64,000 bases of DNA from contig CP006668.1 of NCBI GenBank assembly GCA_000471925.1, positions 806,001 to 870,000 on the forward strand, in the 5' to 3' direction. How positions within the stretch are numbered: the stretch's first letter is position 1; the number at the start of each line of letters is the position of its first letter. Positions 8,957 to 16,392 of this stretch are shown here, in pieces. The DNA comes from Ralstonia pickettii DTP0602 (GTDB lineage: Bacteria > Pseudomonadota > Gammaproteobacteria > Burkholderiales > Burkholderiaceae). Under the pieces are notes generated by a model. That model was not told the DNA's origin, ran no database searches, and worked only from the letters and a program-made list of their open reading frames with translations. Both the position numbers and the translations under genes were made by a program.

Positions 8957-8979
8957 CTGACTACAAACAATGTAGTCAG
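8957..8979. promoter_or_regulatory. Operator-like palindrome 2 (HxlR/GNAT intergenic)
   Basis: Perfect inverted repeat CTGACTAC-N7-GTAGTCAG, 23 bp, just downstream of the TATACT box and ending 8 bp before the GNAT start codon. Probable HxlR site, from position and dyad symmetry only. Confidence 0.7.
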
Positions 8980-8987
8980 GTGGCGGC

Positions 8988-9569
8988 ATGGAAAGCAAGA
9001 GCGAAGTCCGGTCGGGTGATGCGGAAAGCTGGACGGTAAAGCGGGGCGTGCGCGTCACGTTGCGCCGCACCCAGGTGCAGGATGGCGGGGCGCTACGGGC
9101 GCTGGTGGACGGCCTGTCGCGCGAAAGCCGCTACTTCCGCTTCCTGACCGGCGGGCGCGTGGTGGACCAGATTGTCGATGGCCTCGCCAGCCCGGGGCCG
9201 GATGGCGTGGCGCTGGTGATCGAGGCGCCCGGCGCCGACGGCGAGCCGGCCGTGGTCGCCAGCGCGGAATACGTGGTGAGCGGGCGGGTCGCGGAACTCG
9301 CCGTGGTGGTCGCCGACGCCTGGCAAGGCCAGGGGCTGGGCCGGCGCCTGATCGGCAAGCTGCGCGACCTGGCCGGGGCCGCCGGCCTGCACGCGATGCG
9401 TGGCGACGTGCTCAGCGAAAACCGCCGCATGCTCGCCATCCTGCGTGACTGCGGCTTCAGCACCCGCCGCAATCCGGAGGATAGCTACCTGCACGAAGTC
9501 TCGCTGGCGCTGCGCGCGCCCGCACGCAGCGCGCAGTCGCTGCCGGCAGACTGGTTCGGCGCGCGCTGA
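8988..9569 (+). CDS. GNAT-family N-acetyltransferase
   Basis: A 193-residue GNAT enzyme. The acetyl-CoA pyrophosphate loop is VVADAWQGQGLGRRLIGKL (Q/RxxGxG/A type) around residues 105-123, followed by helix alpha-4 and DVLSENRRMLAILRDCGF. The N-terminal part (TLRRTQVQDGGALRALVDGLSRESRYFRFL) resembles the stand-alone or acyl-CoA-synthetase-linked 'Pat' type acetyltransferases. Substrate unknown. It is divergent from the HxlR regulator, with palindromes over its promoter. Confidence 0.85.
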   Translation: MESKSEVRSGDAESWTVKRGVRVTLRRTQVQDGGALRALVDGLSRESRYFRFLTGGRVVDQIVDGLASPGPDGVALVIEAPGADGEPAVVASAEYVVSGRVAELAVVVADAWQGQGLGRRLIGKLRDLAGAAGLHAMRGDVLSENRRMLAILRDCGFSTRRNPEDSYLHEVSLALRAPARSAQSLPADWFGAR

Positions 9570-9584
9570 GGGAAGGGCGCCCCA

Positions 9585-10538
9585 TCAGCGAGCGGCACGC
9601 TTGCCGCGCGCCGTCAGCGTGCAGCCCACCGAGGCCGTGATGATGCTGGCGATCGCCAGCCACTGCACCGGGCTCAGCTGCTCGTGCAGGAACACCAGCC
9701 CCGCCAGCGCGCCCATGGCCGGCTCCATGCTCAGCAGGATGCCGAAGGTGCGCCGGTGCAGGCGCTTGAGCGCCACCATCTCCAGCGAATAGGGGATCGC
9801 ACTCGACAGCACGCCCACCGCCAGCCCGAACAGCAGCAGCGTCGGGCTGAACATCGCGGTGCCCGCGTGCGCCAACCCGAACGGCATCACCACCAGTGCC
9901 GCCGTGGTCAGCCCCAGCGACGTCGCCTGGCCACCGTGGGCGTTGCCCGCCATCTGCCCGAACACGATATAGAGCGCCCAGCCCACGCCGGCTGCCAGCG
10001 CATAGCCGATGCCGACCGGATCGAGCGTGCCGGCAGCTTCGCCCACCGGCAGTAACAGCAGCAGGCCCGTTACCGCGAACGCAATCCACAGGAAATCGAT
10101 CGCGCGCCGCGACGACAGCACCGCCACCGCCAGCGGGCCAGTGAATTCGATGGCGATCGCCAGCCCCAGCGGGATGGTGCGCAGCGACATGTAGAACAGC
10201 AGGTTGGTGGCGCCCAGCGCCGCCCCGTACAGCGCGATCGCGCGCGCATTGGCCAGCGTCAGCGGGATGCGCCACGGTCGCCAGACGCACAGCAGGATCA
10301 GCGCGGAGAAGCCTACCCGCAGCGCTGTAGTGCCTTGCGCGCCGAGCACCGTGAACAGGCTCTTGGCGAACGAGGTGCCGACGCACAGCGAGGCCATCGA
10401 GGCGGTCAGGGCGAGCACGGCGATCAGGGTCGAGCGTCGGTTGGCGGCGGCGTGGGGCAATTCGGGGTCCTGTGGGGATGGCGTGCGTCTGGTGCGCGGT
10501 GCAGCGGCATCATGGGGCAGATGCCGCCCTGGCGCCAT
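9585..10538 (-). CDS. EamA/DMT-family exporter (RhtA-like)
   Basis: About 317 residues with ten predicted membrane helices in two EamA repeats. The resemblance is to RhtA-type amino-acid/metabolite exporters (GTSFAKSLFTVLGAQGTTALRVGFSALILL; second repeat VGVLSSAIPYSLEMVALKRLHRRTFGILLSMEPAMGALAG). The ATG at 10538 is chosen because it gives a short hydrophilic tail before helix 1. No Shine-Dalgarno precedes it, so the start is uncertain; it may be leaderless or lie a few codons away. It converges with the GNAT gene (15 bp gap). Substrate unknown; homoserine or threonine is the family precedent. Confidence 0.82.
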   Translation of the reverse strand: MAPGRHLPHDAAAPRTRRTPSPQDPELPHAAANRRSTLIAVLALTASMASLCVGTSFAKSLFTVLGAQGTTALRVGFSALILLCVWRPWRIPLTLANARAIALYGAALGATNLLFYMSLRTIPLGLAIAIEFTGPLAVAVLSSRRAIDFLWIAFAVTGLLLLLPVGEAAGTLDPVGIGYALAAGVGWALYIVFGQMAGNAHGGQATSLGLTTAALVVMPFGLAHAGTAMFSPTLLLFGLAVGVLSSAIPYSLEMVALKRLHRRTFGILLSMEPAMGALAGLVFLHEQLSPVQWLAIASIITASVGCTLTARGKRAAR

Positions 10539-10615
10539 ATACAGGTTGGGGCGGTTGGCGCAGTACAGTTGTTTGGGGCGATCGTGGTGATCACGGACCT
10601 GCCCCGCATCAGGCC

Positions 10616-11038
10616 TCAGTGATTGCGCGCCGCTGGCTTGCGCCGTTTGCCGGCCTTGCCCGCACAGTCCGGGCAGCGGCCCAGCAGCGTCAGCTCGTGG
10701 TGCTCGACCACGAACCCCGGTGGCGTGATCTCTTCCAGGTGTCCGGGGCAGCCTTCCAGCGGGAAGACGCGATCGCACGACAGACACTGGAAGTAGTGCC
10801 GGTGCGTGACGGCGCCCGGTTCGTCCGCAAGCTCGTAGCGGTCCGGCTGGCCCGGCAGTTCAACGGCATGCACGCGCGCGTCGTCCAGCAGCGCGCGCAG
10901 GTTGCGGTAGACCGTGGCCAGGCCCAGCGACGGCACCTGGCGCTGCGCCGCGGCCAGGATCTCGGCCGGGCTCAGGGGCCGGCCGGCTTCACGTAGCGCG
11001 TCCATCACAGCGCCGCGTTGACGGGTCATGCGTTCCAT
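10616..11038 (-). CDS. Fur-family transcriptional regulator
   Basis: A 140-residue Fur-type metalloregulator. The winged helix at the N-terminus contains the recognition segment LGLATVYRNLRALLD. The dimerisation half carries metal ligands: HRHYFQCLSCDR and CPDC (two CxxC pairs, as in structural-zinc Fur/Zur) and HHELTLLGRC. The start ATG is 11038 bp, next to a Fur-box-like palindrome shared with the divergent TonB receptor. It is probably an iron-responsive repressor of that receptor and of itself. Zur or another metal is possible. Confidence 0.88.
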   Translation of the reverse strand: MERMTRQRGAVMDALREAGRPLSPAEILAAAQRQVPSLGLATVYRNLRALLDDARVHAVELPGQPDRYELADEPGAVTHRHYFQCLSCDRVFPLEGCPGHLEEITPPGFVVEHHELTLLGRCPDCAGKAGKRRKPAARNH

Positions 11039-11048
11039 GCCTAAAATA

Positions 11049-11072
11049 TTAATGAGAATTTATTATCATTAA
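11049..11072. promoter_or_regulatory. Fur-box-like operator
   Basis: TTAATGA at 11049-11055 and TCATTAA at 11066-11072 form a 24-bp dyad in an AT-rich island between the fur-type gene and the TonB receptor. The core (ATGAGAATT...TTATCATTA) resembles the enterobacterial Fur box. Both divergent genes are likely targets. Confidence 0.75.
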
Positions 11073-11123
11073 CGAGCGTACCTGGTTGCCGCCGCGGTGA
11101 CTCGTTCCTTCCGGGGTGTTCCT

Positions 11124-13316
11124 ATGCTGCCACCGCAGCCCAGCCTTGGCCGGCGCAAGCGGCCTTGCCGCGCGCCGGGCTCTTTCCTGCCCGCCGCCTG
11201 CGCATTGCGCCTGAACCCATTGCCGGGGCGTTCGCGGCGGCCAGTCGCCGCGCTGATGCTGGCGATTTCCGGCCTCGCCGACGCGGCGGAGGGTTCCGAT
11301 ATTACGCTGCCGGCGGTCTCGGTGGTCGGCACGGCCATCGCATCATACAACCCGCCCGACGCGTCGGGCGCTACCCGCACCGACACCCCGCTGCGCGAGA
11401 TCCCGCAGTCCGTGCGTGTGGTGCCGCGCGCGATGCTTGACGATATCGGCGCGACCCGCTTCGACCAGACCTTCGACTACGTCAGCGGCGTGGCGCGCCA
11501 GAACAACTTCGGCGGCCTGTGGGACAACTTTGCCATGCGCGGCTTCACCGGCAACGAGAACACCGGCGCCGGCTACCTGGTCAACGGCTTTGCCGCAAAC
11601 CGCGGCTACACGGCGCCGATGGATGCGGCCACCATCGAGCGCGTGGAAGTGCTCAAAGGCCCCACGTCCTCGCTGTACGGCACCGGCGAGCCCGGCGGCA
11701 CCTTCAACGTGGTCACGCGCCAGCCGCAGTTCCGGCCCGCGCAGACCTATTCATTCGAGGTCGGCACGCGCGACGCCTACCGGCTGGCGGCCGACGTGAC
11801 CGGCCCGCTGGGCGAGGACGTGGCCGGCAGGCTGATCGCCGTGGCCGACCACCAGGGCAGCACGCGCGACTACATCAACAGCCAGCGCTACCTGGTGGCG
11901 CCGTCGTTCAGCTGGACGCTGGGCAACGACACCATCCTGCAGTACGCGGCGGAATTCCAGCGCTACACCACGCCGATGGACCGTGGCGTGGTCGCCGTCA
12001 ACGGGCAGCTGGGCCGCATCCCGCGCTCGCGCTTCCTGGGCGAGCCCGGCGACGGCGACATGCGGCTCAACAGCCAGTCGCACCAGCTCAGCGTGGAGCA
12101 CCAGTTTTCGGATCGGTGGAAGGGGCGGCTGGCCCTGTCATACCGCGGTGGCGCGCTGACCGGGCATTCCTCCGAGGCCGCTGCGCTGGCGGCGGACGGC
12201 CGCACGCTGTCGCGCTCGCGGCGCTACCGCGACTTCCAGTCGGACGATCTCTCGCTGCAGGCAAGCGTGACGGGCAAGTTCACCACCGGCCCGGTCGGGC
12301 ATGAACTGCTGATGGGCGTGGACGCCTACCGCTTCGGCAACACCATGCAGGTGCTGCGCAAGAACCCGACCGCCGCCGCGCCGTACGCGATCGATATCTA
12401 CGATCCGGTCTATGGCCAGCCGGCGCCGCCGCTGCCCTGGAACATGGACACGCACGAGCGCCAGCGCAACGTCGGCGTCTACGCGCAGGACCAGCTCAGC
12501 CTGGGCGAGCGCTGGCGCGTGCTGGCCGGCGCGCGCTTAGATGCCTTCGACCAGTCGCTGGACGACCACCTGCGCGGCACCCGCACCACGCGGCACCAGA
12601 ACGCGGTGTCGCCGCGCGTGGGCGTGAGCTACCTGGCCAGCCGGAACCTGTCGCTGTTCGCCAATGCCAGCCAGTCGTTCCGGCCCAATGCCGGCGTCGA
12701 CGCCGCCGGCCAGCCGTTCGACCCGGAACGCGGCCGCGCCATGGAGGCCGGCATCAAGTTCGACAGCGACGACCGCCGCACCGGTGCCACGCTGGCCGTG
12801 TTCGAGATCCGCAAGCGCAACGTGCTGGCCGCCAATCCCGCCGACCCGTCGTATTTCATCGCCGCCGGCGAGGCGCGCAGCCGCGGCGTGGAACTGGACG
12901 TGGCGGGGCAGATCGGCACGCACTGGCGCGTGTCGGGCAGCTTTGCGCTGACCGATGCGGAGATCACGCAGGACACGCGCATCGCGCCGGGTACGCCGCT
13001 GTCCAACGTGCCGCGCACCAGCGGCAGCCTGCTGGCGGTGTATGAAGACGCGACGCCGATCGGGCAGCGGTATGGCGTCGGCGCCGGGCTGCGCTACGTC
13101 GGACGACGCCCGGGCGATGTGCAGGACTCGTTCTCGCTGCCCGCGTACGTGGCGGTGGACCTGCATGGCTACTGGCAATACAGCCGCAAGCTGCGCGTGT
13201 CGCTGAACGTGGGCAACCTGTTCGACAAGACCTACTACGCCAGCTCGTACAGCAACCTGTGGATCGCGCCGGGCGCGGGCCGCACCGTGCGCCTGGGCGT
13301 GCAACTGAGCTACTGA
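11124..13316 (+). CDS. TonB-dependent siderophore receptor
   Basis: About 730 residues: a signal-like N-terminus, a plug domain (TPLREIPQSVRVVPRAMLDDIGATRFDQTFDYVSGVARQNNFGG, then IERVEVLKGPTSSLYGTGEPGGTFNVVTRQP) and a 22-strand barrel ending in an aromatic-rich strand (VRLGVQLSY, terminal Y). The plug resembles ferrichrome/coprogen-type receptors (FhuA/FhuE/FpvA class). ATG 11124 has GGGGTG upstream; a GTG at 11097 is the alternative. No separate STN signalling domain is evident, so it is a plain transducer. The Fur-like regulator and box upstream point to iron repression. The siderophore cannot be told. Confidence 0.92.
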   Translation: MLPPQPSLGRRKRPCRAPGSFLPAACALRLNPLPGRSRRPVAALMLAISGLADAAEGSDITLPAVSVVGTAIASYNPPDASGATRTDTPLREIPQSVRVVPRAMLDDIGATRFDQTFDYVSGVARQNNFGGLWDNFAMRGFTGNENTGAGYLVNGFAANRGYTAPMDAATIERVEVLKGPTSSLYGTGEPGGTFNVVTRQPQFRPAQTYSFEVGTRDAYRLAADVTGPLGEDVAGRLIAVADHQGSTRDYINSQRYLVAPSFSWTLGNDTILQYAAEFQRYTTPMDRGVVAVNGQLGRIPRSRFLGEPGDGDMRLNSQSHQLSVEHQFSDRWKGRLALSYRGGALTGHSSEAAALAADGRTLSRSRRYRDFQSDDLSLQASVTGKFTTGPVGHELLMGVDAYRFGNTMQVLRKNPTAAAPYAIDIYDPVYGQPAPPLPWNMDTHERQRNVGVYAQDQLSLGERWRVLAGARLDAFDQSLDDHLRGTRTTRHQNAVSPRVGVSYLASRNLSLFANASQSFRPNAGVDAAGQPFDPERGRAMEAGIKFDSDDRRTGATLAVFEIRKRNVLAANPADPSYFIAAGEARSRGVELDVAGQIGTHWRVSGSFALTDAEITQDTRIAPGTPLSNVPRTSGSLLAVYEDATPIGQRYGVGAGLRYVGRRPGDVQDSFSLPAYVAVDLHGYWQYSRKLRVSLNVGNLFDKTYYASSYSNLWIAPGAGRTVRLGVQLSY

Positions 13317-13318
13317 CA

Positions 13319-14536
13319 ATGTTGCCGGGCCACGCGCGCACTGCCGCGCCTCCATCTCTCCCGGCAGTCTCCCCTTTTGCCGCGGTCGCGCGGCCGGCCG
13401 GCGGCCGGCTGCTGTCCATCGACGCACTGCGCGGGCTGGTCATCCTGATCATGCTGCTCGACCACGTGCGGGATATGTTCTTCCTGCACGTGCAGGTCAC
13501 CGATCCCATGGATGCCAGTGCGACCACCCCGGCGCTTTTCTTCAGCCGTCTCGCCGCCCACCTGTGCGCGCCGGTGTTTATCTGGCTGGCCGGGGTCTCG
13601 GCCTGGCTTTACGGCGCGGCCGGCCATGACCGCGGCGCGGTCAGCGGCTTCCTGCTGCGGCGCGGCGTGTTCCTGGTGGTGCTGGAGCTGACGCTGGTCG
13701 GCTTTGCCTGGACCTGGACCTTCCCGCCGCAGGTGGTCTACCTGCAGGTGATCTGGGCCATCGGCCTGAGCATGATGGCGCTGGCGGCGCTGGTGTGGCT
13801 GCCGCGGCCGATGCTGATCGCTGCCGGCATCGCGCTGGTGGCCGGGCACAACCTGCTGAGCCCGCTGCATTTCCCGCCGGAAAGCGTGTGGCATATACCC
13901 TGGGCGATCCTGCACGACCGGACCTGGATCGATATCGCCGACGGGCTGAAGGTGCGCACCTCGTACCCGGTGCTGCCGTGGATCGGCGTGATTGCGCTGG
14001 GCTACGCGGCGGGGCCGTGGTTTGCCGCGTCGATGCCTGCCGGTGCAAGGCAACGGCGCCTCGCCGGCTGCGCCGTGGCGGCGCTGGCCGGCTTTGCCGT
14101 GCTGCGCGTACTAAACGGCTACGGCCAGGAGCAGAAGTGGATGCCGGGCAGCGACGCGCTGCATACCGCGATGAGCTTCCTCAATGTCACCAAGTACCCG
14201 CCGTCGCTGCTGTTCCTGCTGCTGACACTGGGTGTCGGGCTGTTGCTGCTGGTTTGGCTGGAGCGTGCCGAGCGCGGTTGGCTCGCGCGGCGGCTTGCGG
14301 TGTTCGGCGCCGTGCCGATGTTCTTCTACCTGCTGCACCTGTACGTGCTGCAACTGCTGTACCAGGCCTGCGCGCACCACTGGGGCCTGAACCAGGCCAG
14401 GGTGTTCGGCTTCGACCACGTCTGGCAGCTGTGGCTGGTGGCGGCCGTGCTGGCCGTCCTGCTATGGCCGGCGGTGCGCTGGTTCGCGGCGCTGAAGGCG
14501 CGGCGGCGCGACTGGCGCTGGCTGAAGTACTTCTGA
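13319..14536 (+). CDS. Multi-pass membrane protein, heparan-alpha-glucosaminide N-acetyltransferase/DUF1624-like
   Basis: A 405-residue integral membrane protein with about ten helices. It begins with the acyltransferase-3-like signature RLLSIDALRGLVILIMLLDHVRDMFF, and HL..APVFIWLAGVSAWL follows. That pattern belongs to the DUF1624/HGSNAT family, which uses conserved His/Asp in helix 1. The ATG begins 2 bp after the TonB receptor stop, so the two are almost certainly co-transcribed. A role in modifying or handling a siderophore or cell-surface glycan is conceivable but not shown. Confidence 0.75.
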   Translation: MLPGHARTAAPPSLPAVSPFAAVARPAGGRLLSIDALRGLVILIMLLDHVRDMFFLHVQVTDPMDASATTPALFFSRLAAHLCAPVFIWLAGVSAWLYGAAGHDRGAVSGFLLRRGVFLVVLELTLVGFAWTWTFPPQVVYLQVIWAIGLSMMALAALVWLPRPMLIAAGIALVAGHNLLSPLHFPPESVWHIPWAILHDRTWIDIADGLKVRTSYPVLPWIGVIALGYAAGPWFAASMPAGARQRRLAGCAVAALAGFAVLRVLNGYGQEQKWMPGSDALHTAMSFLNVTKYPPSLLFLLLTLGVGLLLLVWLERAERGWLARRLAVFGAVPMFFYLLHLYVLQLLYQACAHHWGLNQARVFGFDHVWQLWLVAAVLAVLLWPAVRWFAALKARRRDWRWLKYF

Positions 14537-14566
14537 GCCAGGCATCCCGCCGCACCGCCGCCTGGC

Positions 14567-16357
14567 TCACTGCTGCGTTGCCGCGACGGGGGATGGCTGA
14601 GCCGCGGCTGCCGGTGGCGCTGCGGCCTGGGGCTGCGTAGCGGCCTGAGGTTGCGCTGCGGCTTGGGGCTGCGTGGCGACCTGGGGCGGCGCTATGGCTT
14701 GTGGCTGCGCTGCGGACTGGGGTTGCGCTACGGCTTGTGGCTGCGCTACGGCTCGCGGCTGCGCCGCAGCTTGGGGCTGTGCTGGGGCCTGGGGCCGCAC
14801 TGCCGCCTGGGGCCGCGCGGCTGGCGCGGGGTTTGCGCGCCCACCGGACGCATCCGCCACCTCGCGCCAGCCGCCGCCCAGCGCCTTGTACAGCGACACC
14901 CGGCTGGTCAGCCCGGCCAGCTTGTACGTGACCAGCGCCTGCTGCGCGGTGTAGAGCTGGCGCTGCGCATCGAATACGCCGAAGTAGTCGTCCACGCCAT
15001 TCTTGAAGCGCATTTCAGACAATCGCCGCGTTTCGCTGCCTTCGCGTACCAGTGCTTCCTGCGCCTTGACCTGGCGCTCGTAGGTGGCGCGCGCCGCCAT
15101 GCTGTCGGCCACTTCGCGGAAAGCGGTCTGGATGGTCTTCTCGTAGTTGGCCACGTTGATGTCCTTGCGCACATTGGCCGCATCCAGCCCGGCCCGGTTG
15201 CGGCCGCCGTCGAAGATCGGCACGGTGAGCTGCGGTGCAAACAGCCACGCCATGCCGCCGGAGAACAGTCCCGCCAGGCTGGTGCTGGCCACGCCCAGCG
15301 CGCCGGTCAGCGAGATGCGCGGGAAGAACGCCGCGCGCGCAGCGCCGATATTGGCGTTGGCGGCCTTGAGCCGGTGCTCGGCGTCAAGGACGTCAGGACG
15401 CCGCTCCAGCAGGCTCGACGGCAGTCCTTCGGGAAACTCGCTCAGCAGCGAGCGTGGTTCGAGCGGATCCGGCTTCGCTGCCGCACCCGCATCTGTCACG
15501 GATTTCGGCAATTGGGCGCCGACCAGCAGCGTCAGCGCGTTCTCGTCCTGCGCCACCTGCCGCGTGTACTGCTCCACGCCCACCTGCGCGGTCTGCACCT
15601 GGGTTTGCACGCGATGCTGGTCGAGCTGGGCCATGGCACCGGCCTGCCGCCCGCGCCGCACCATCTCGGCCGCGTCCTGCTGGGTCTTGAGCGTTTCCTG
15701 CGACAGCCGCAGCAGTTCCCGGTCAGCCTGCAGCGTCAGGTAGGCGTTGGCCACTTCCGCCACCAGGCTGATCTGCGCGCTGCGTCGCGCCTCTTCCGTC
15801 GCCATGTATTCCTCCAGCGCCGCATGCTTGAGGCTGCGCACCCGGCCGAAGAAATCGAGTTCAAACGCGGTGAAGCCGATGCCCGCGTTGTACGTGGTGA
15901 TCTGCTGCGACTGGCCCGGTGCGCGCAGCCGCGGCGAGAGCCGCTGCGACACCATGCCGGCATTGCCTTCCACGGTGGGGAACTGCGCCGCGCGCTCGAT
16001 CTGGTACAGCGCGCGCGCTTCGTCGATGGCCAGCGTCGCCATGCGCAGGTCGCGGTTGTTGGCCAGCGCCAGCTCGATCAGCTGCCGCAGCTGCGGATCG
16101 ACGAAGACGTCACGCCATCCCAGGTCCGCGGCGGAAGGGCCCGCCGGTTGCGCCGGCTGGCCTGGCTGCGCCGCGCCGCGCGCCGCATTGGCCTGAGGGG
16201 TCCGATAAGCGGCGCCCTCCGGCCAGGCCGAAGGGATCGGCGCATCCGGCCGCTGGTATTGCGGCTCCAGCGTGCAGGCGGCCAGGGCGAGCACGAGTGC
16301 GCCGGGCAGCAGCAGGCGCGGCGGGGTCAGGGTACGGCGGCGTGGCAAGCTTCGCAT
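14567..16357 (-). CDS. TolC/NodT-type outer-membrane efflux lipoprotein with a repetitive C-terminal tail
   Basis: A 596-residue RND/HlyD-type outer membrane factor. A lipoprotein signal ends at LALAACT (C28). Two OEP repeats follow, with typical motifs (LIELALANNRDLRMA; ANIGAARAAFFPRISLTGALG; VPIFDGGRNRAGLDAANV). The last roughly 88 residues are a low-complexity tail of hexapeptide-like units (AQPQAA variants), absent from ordinary NodT proteins of about 480-500 residues. The start ATG has only a weak Shine-Dalgarno. It is the last gene of the four-gene operon with a glycosyltransferase and an HlyD protein, so it probably forms the outer-membrane exit for a polysaccharide. Confidence 0.88.
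   Translation of the reverse strand: MRSLPRRRTLTPPRLLLPGALVLALAACTLEPQYQRPDAPIPSAWPEGAAYRTPQANAARGAAQPGQPAQPAGPSAADLGWRDVFVDPQLRQLIELALANNRDLRMATLAIDEARALYQIERAAQFPTVEGNAGMVSQRLSPRLRAPGQSQQITTYNAGIGFTAFELDFFGRVRSLKHAALEEYMATEEARRSAQISLVAEVANAYLTLQADRELLRLSQETLKTQQDAAEMVRRGRQAGAMAQLDQHRVQTQVQTAQVGVEQYTRQVAQDENALTLLVGAQLPKSVTDAGAAAKPDPLEPRSLLSEFPEGLPSSLLERRPDVLDAEHRLKAANANIGAARAAFFPRISLTGALGVASTSLAGLFSGGMAWLFAPQLTVPIFDGGRNRAGLDAANVRKDINVANYEKTIQTAFREVADSMAARATYERQVKAQEALVREGSETRRLSEMRFKNGVDDYFGVFDAQRQLYTAQQALVTYKLAGLTSRVSLYKALGGGWREVADASGGRANPAPAARPQAAVRPQAPAQPQAAAQPRAVAQPQAVAQPQSAAQPQAIAPPQVATQPQAAAQPQAATQPQAAAPPAAAAQPSPVAATQQ
14570..14832 (-). repeat. 18-bp-period coding repeat (Ala/Pro/Gln tail)
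   Basis: About a dozen degenerate 18-bp units encode (A/T)QPQAA-type hexapeptides at the 3' end of the outer-membrane lipoprotein gene. Such an array is prone to copy-number change by slippage. Confidence 0.85.
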
Positions 16358-16392
16358 GAAGGGTCCCGGAGAGTCGAAGAAGAAGGTGGCAT

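Noticed and set aside
14570..14832. Tandem repeat as a CRISPR or satellite
   Set aside because: The 18-bp period stays in frame and encodes AQPQAA-type hexapeptides at the end of a gene; it is a coding repeat.
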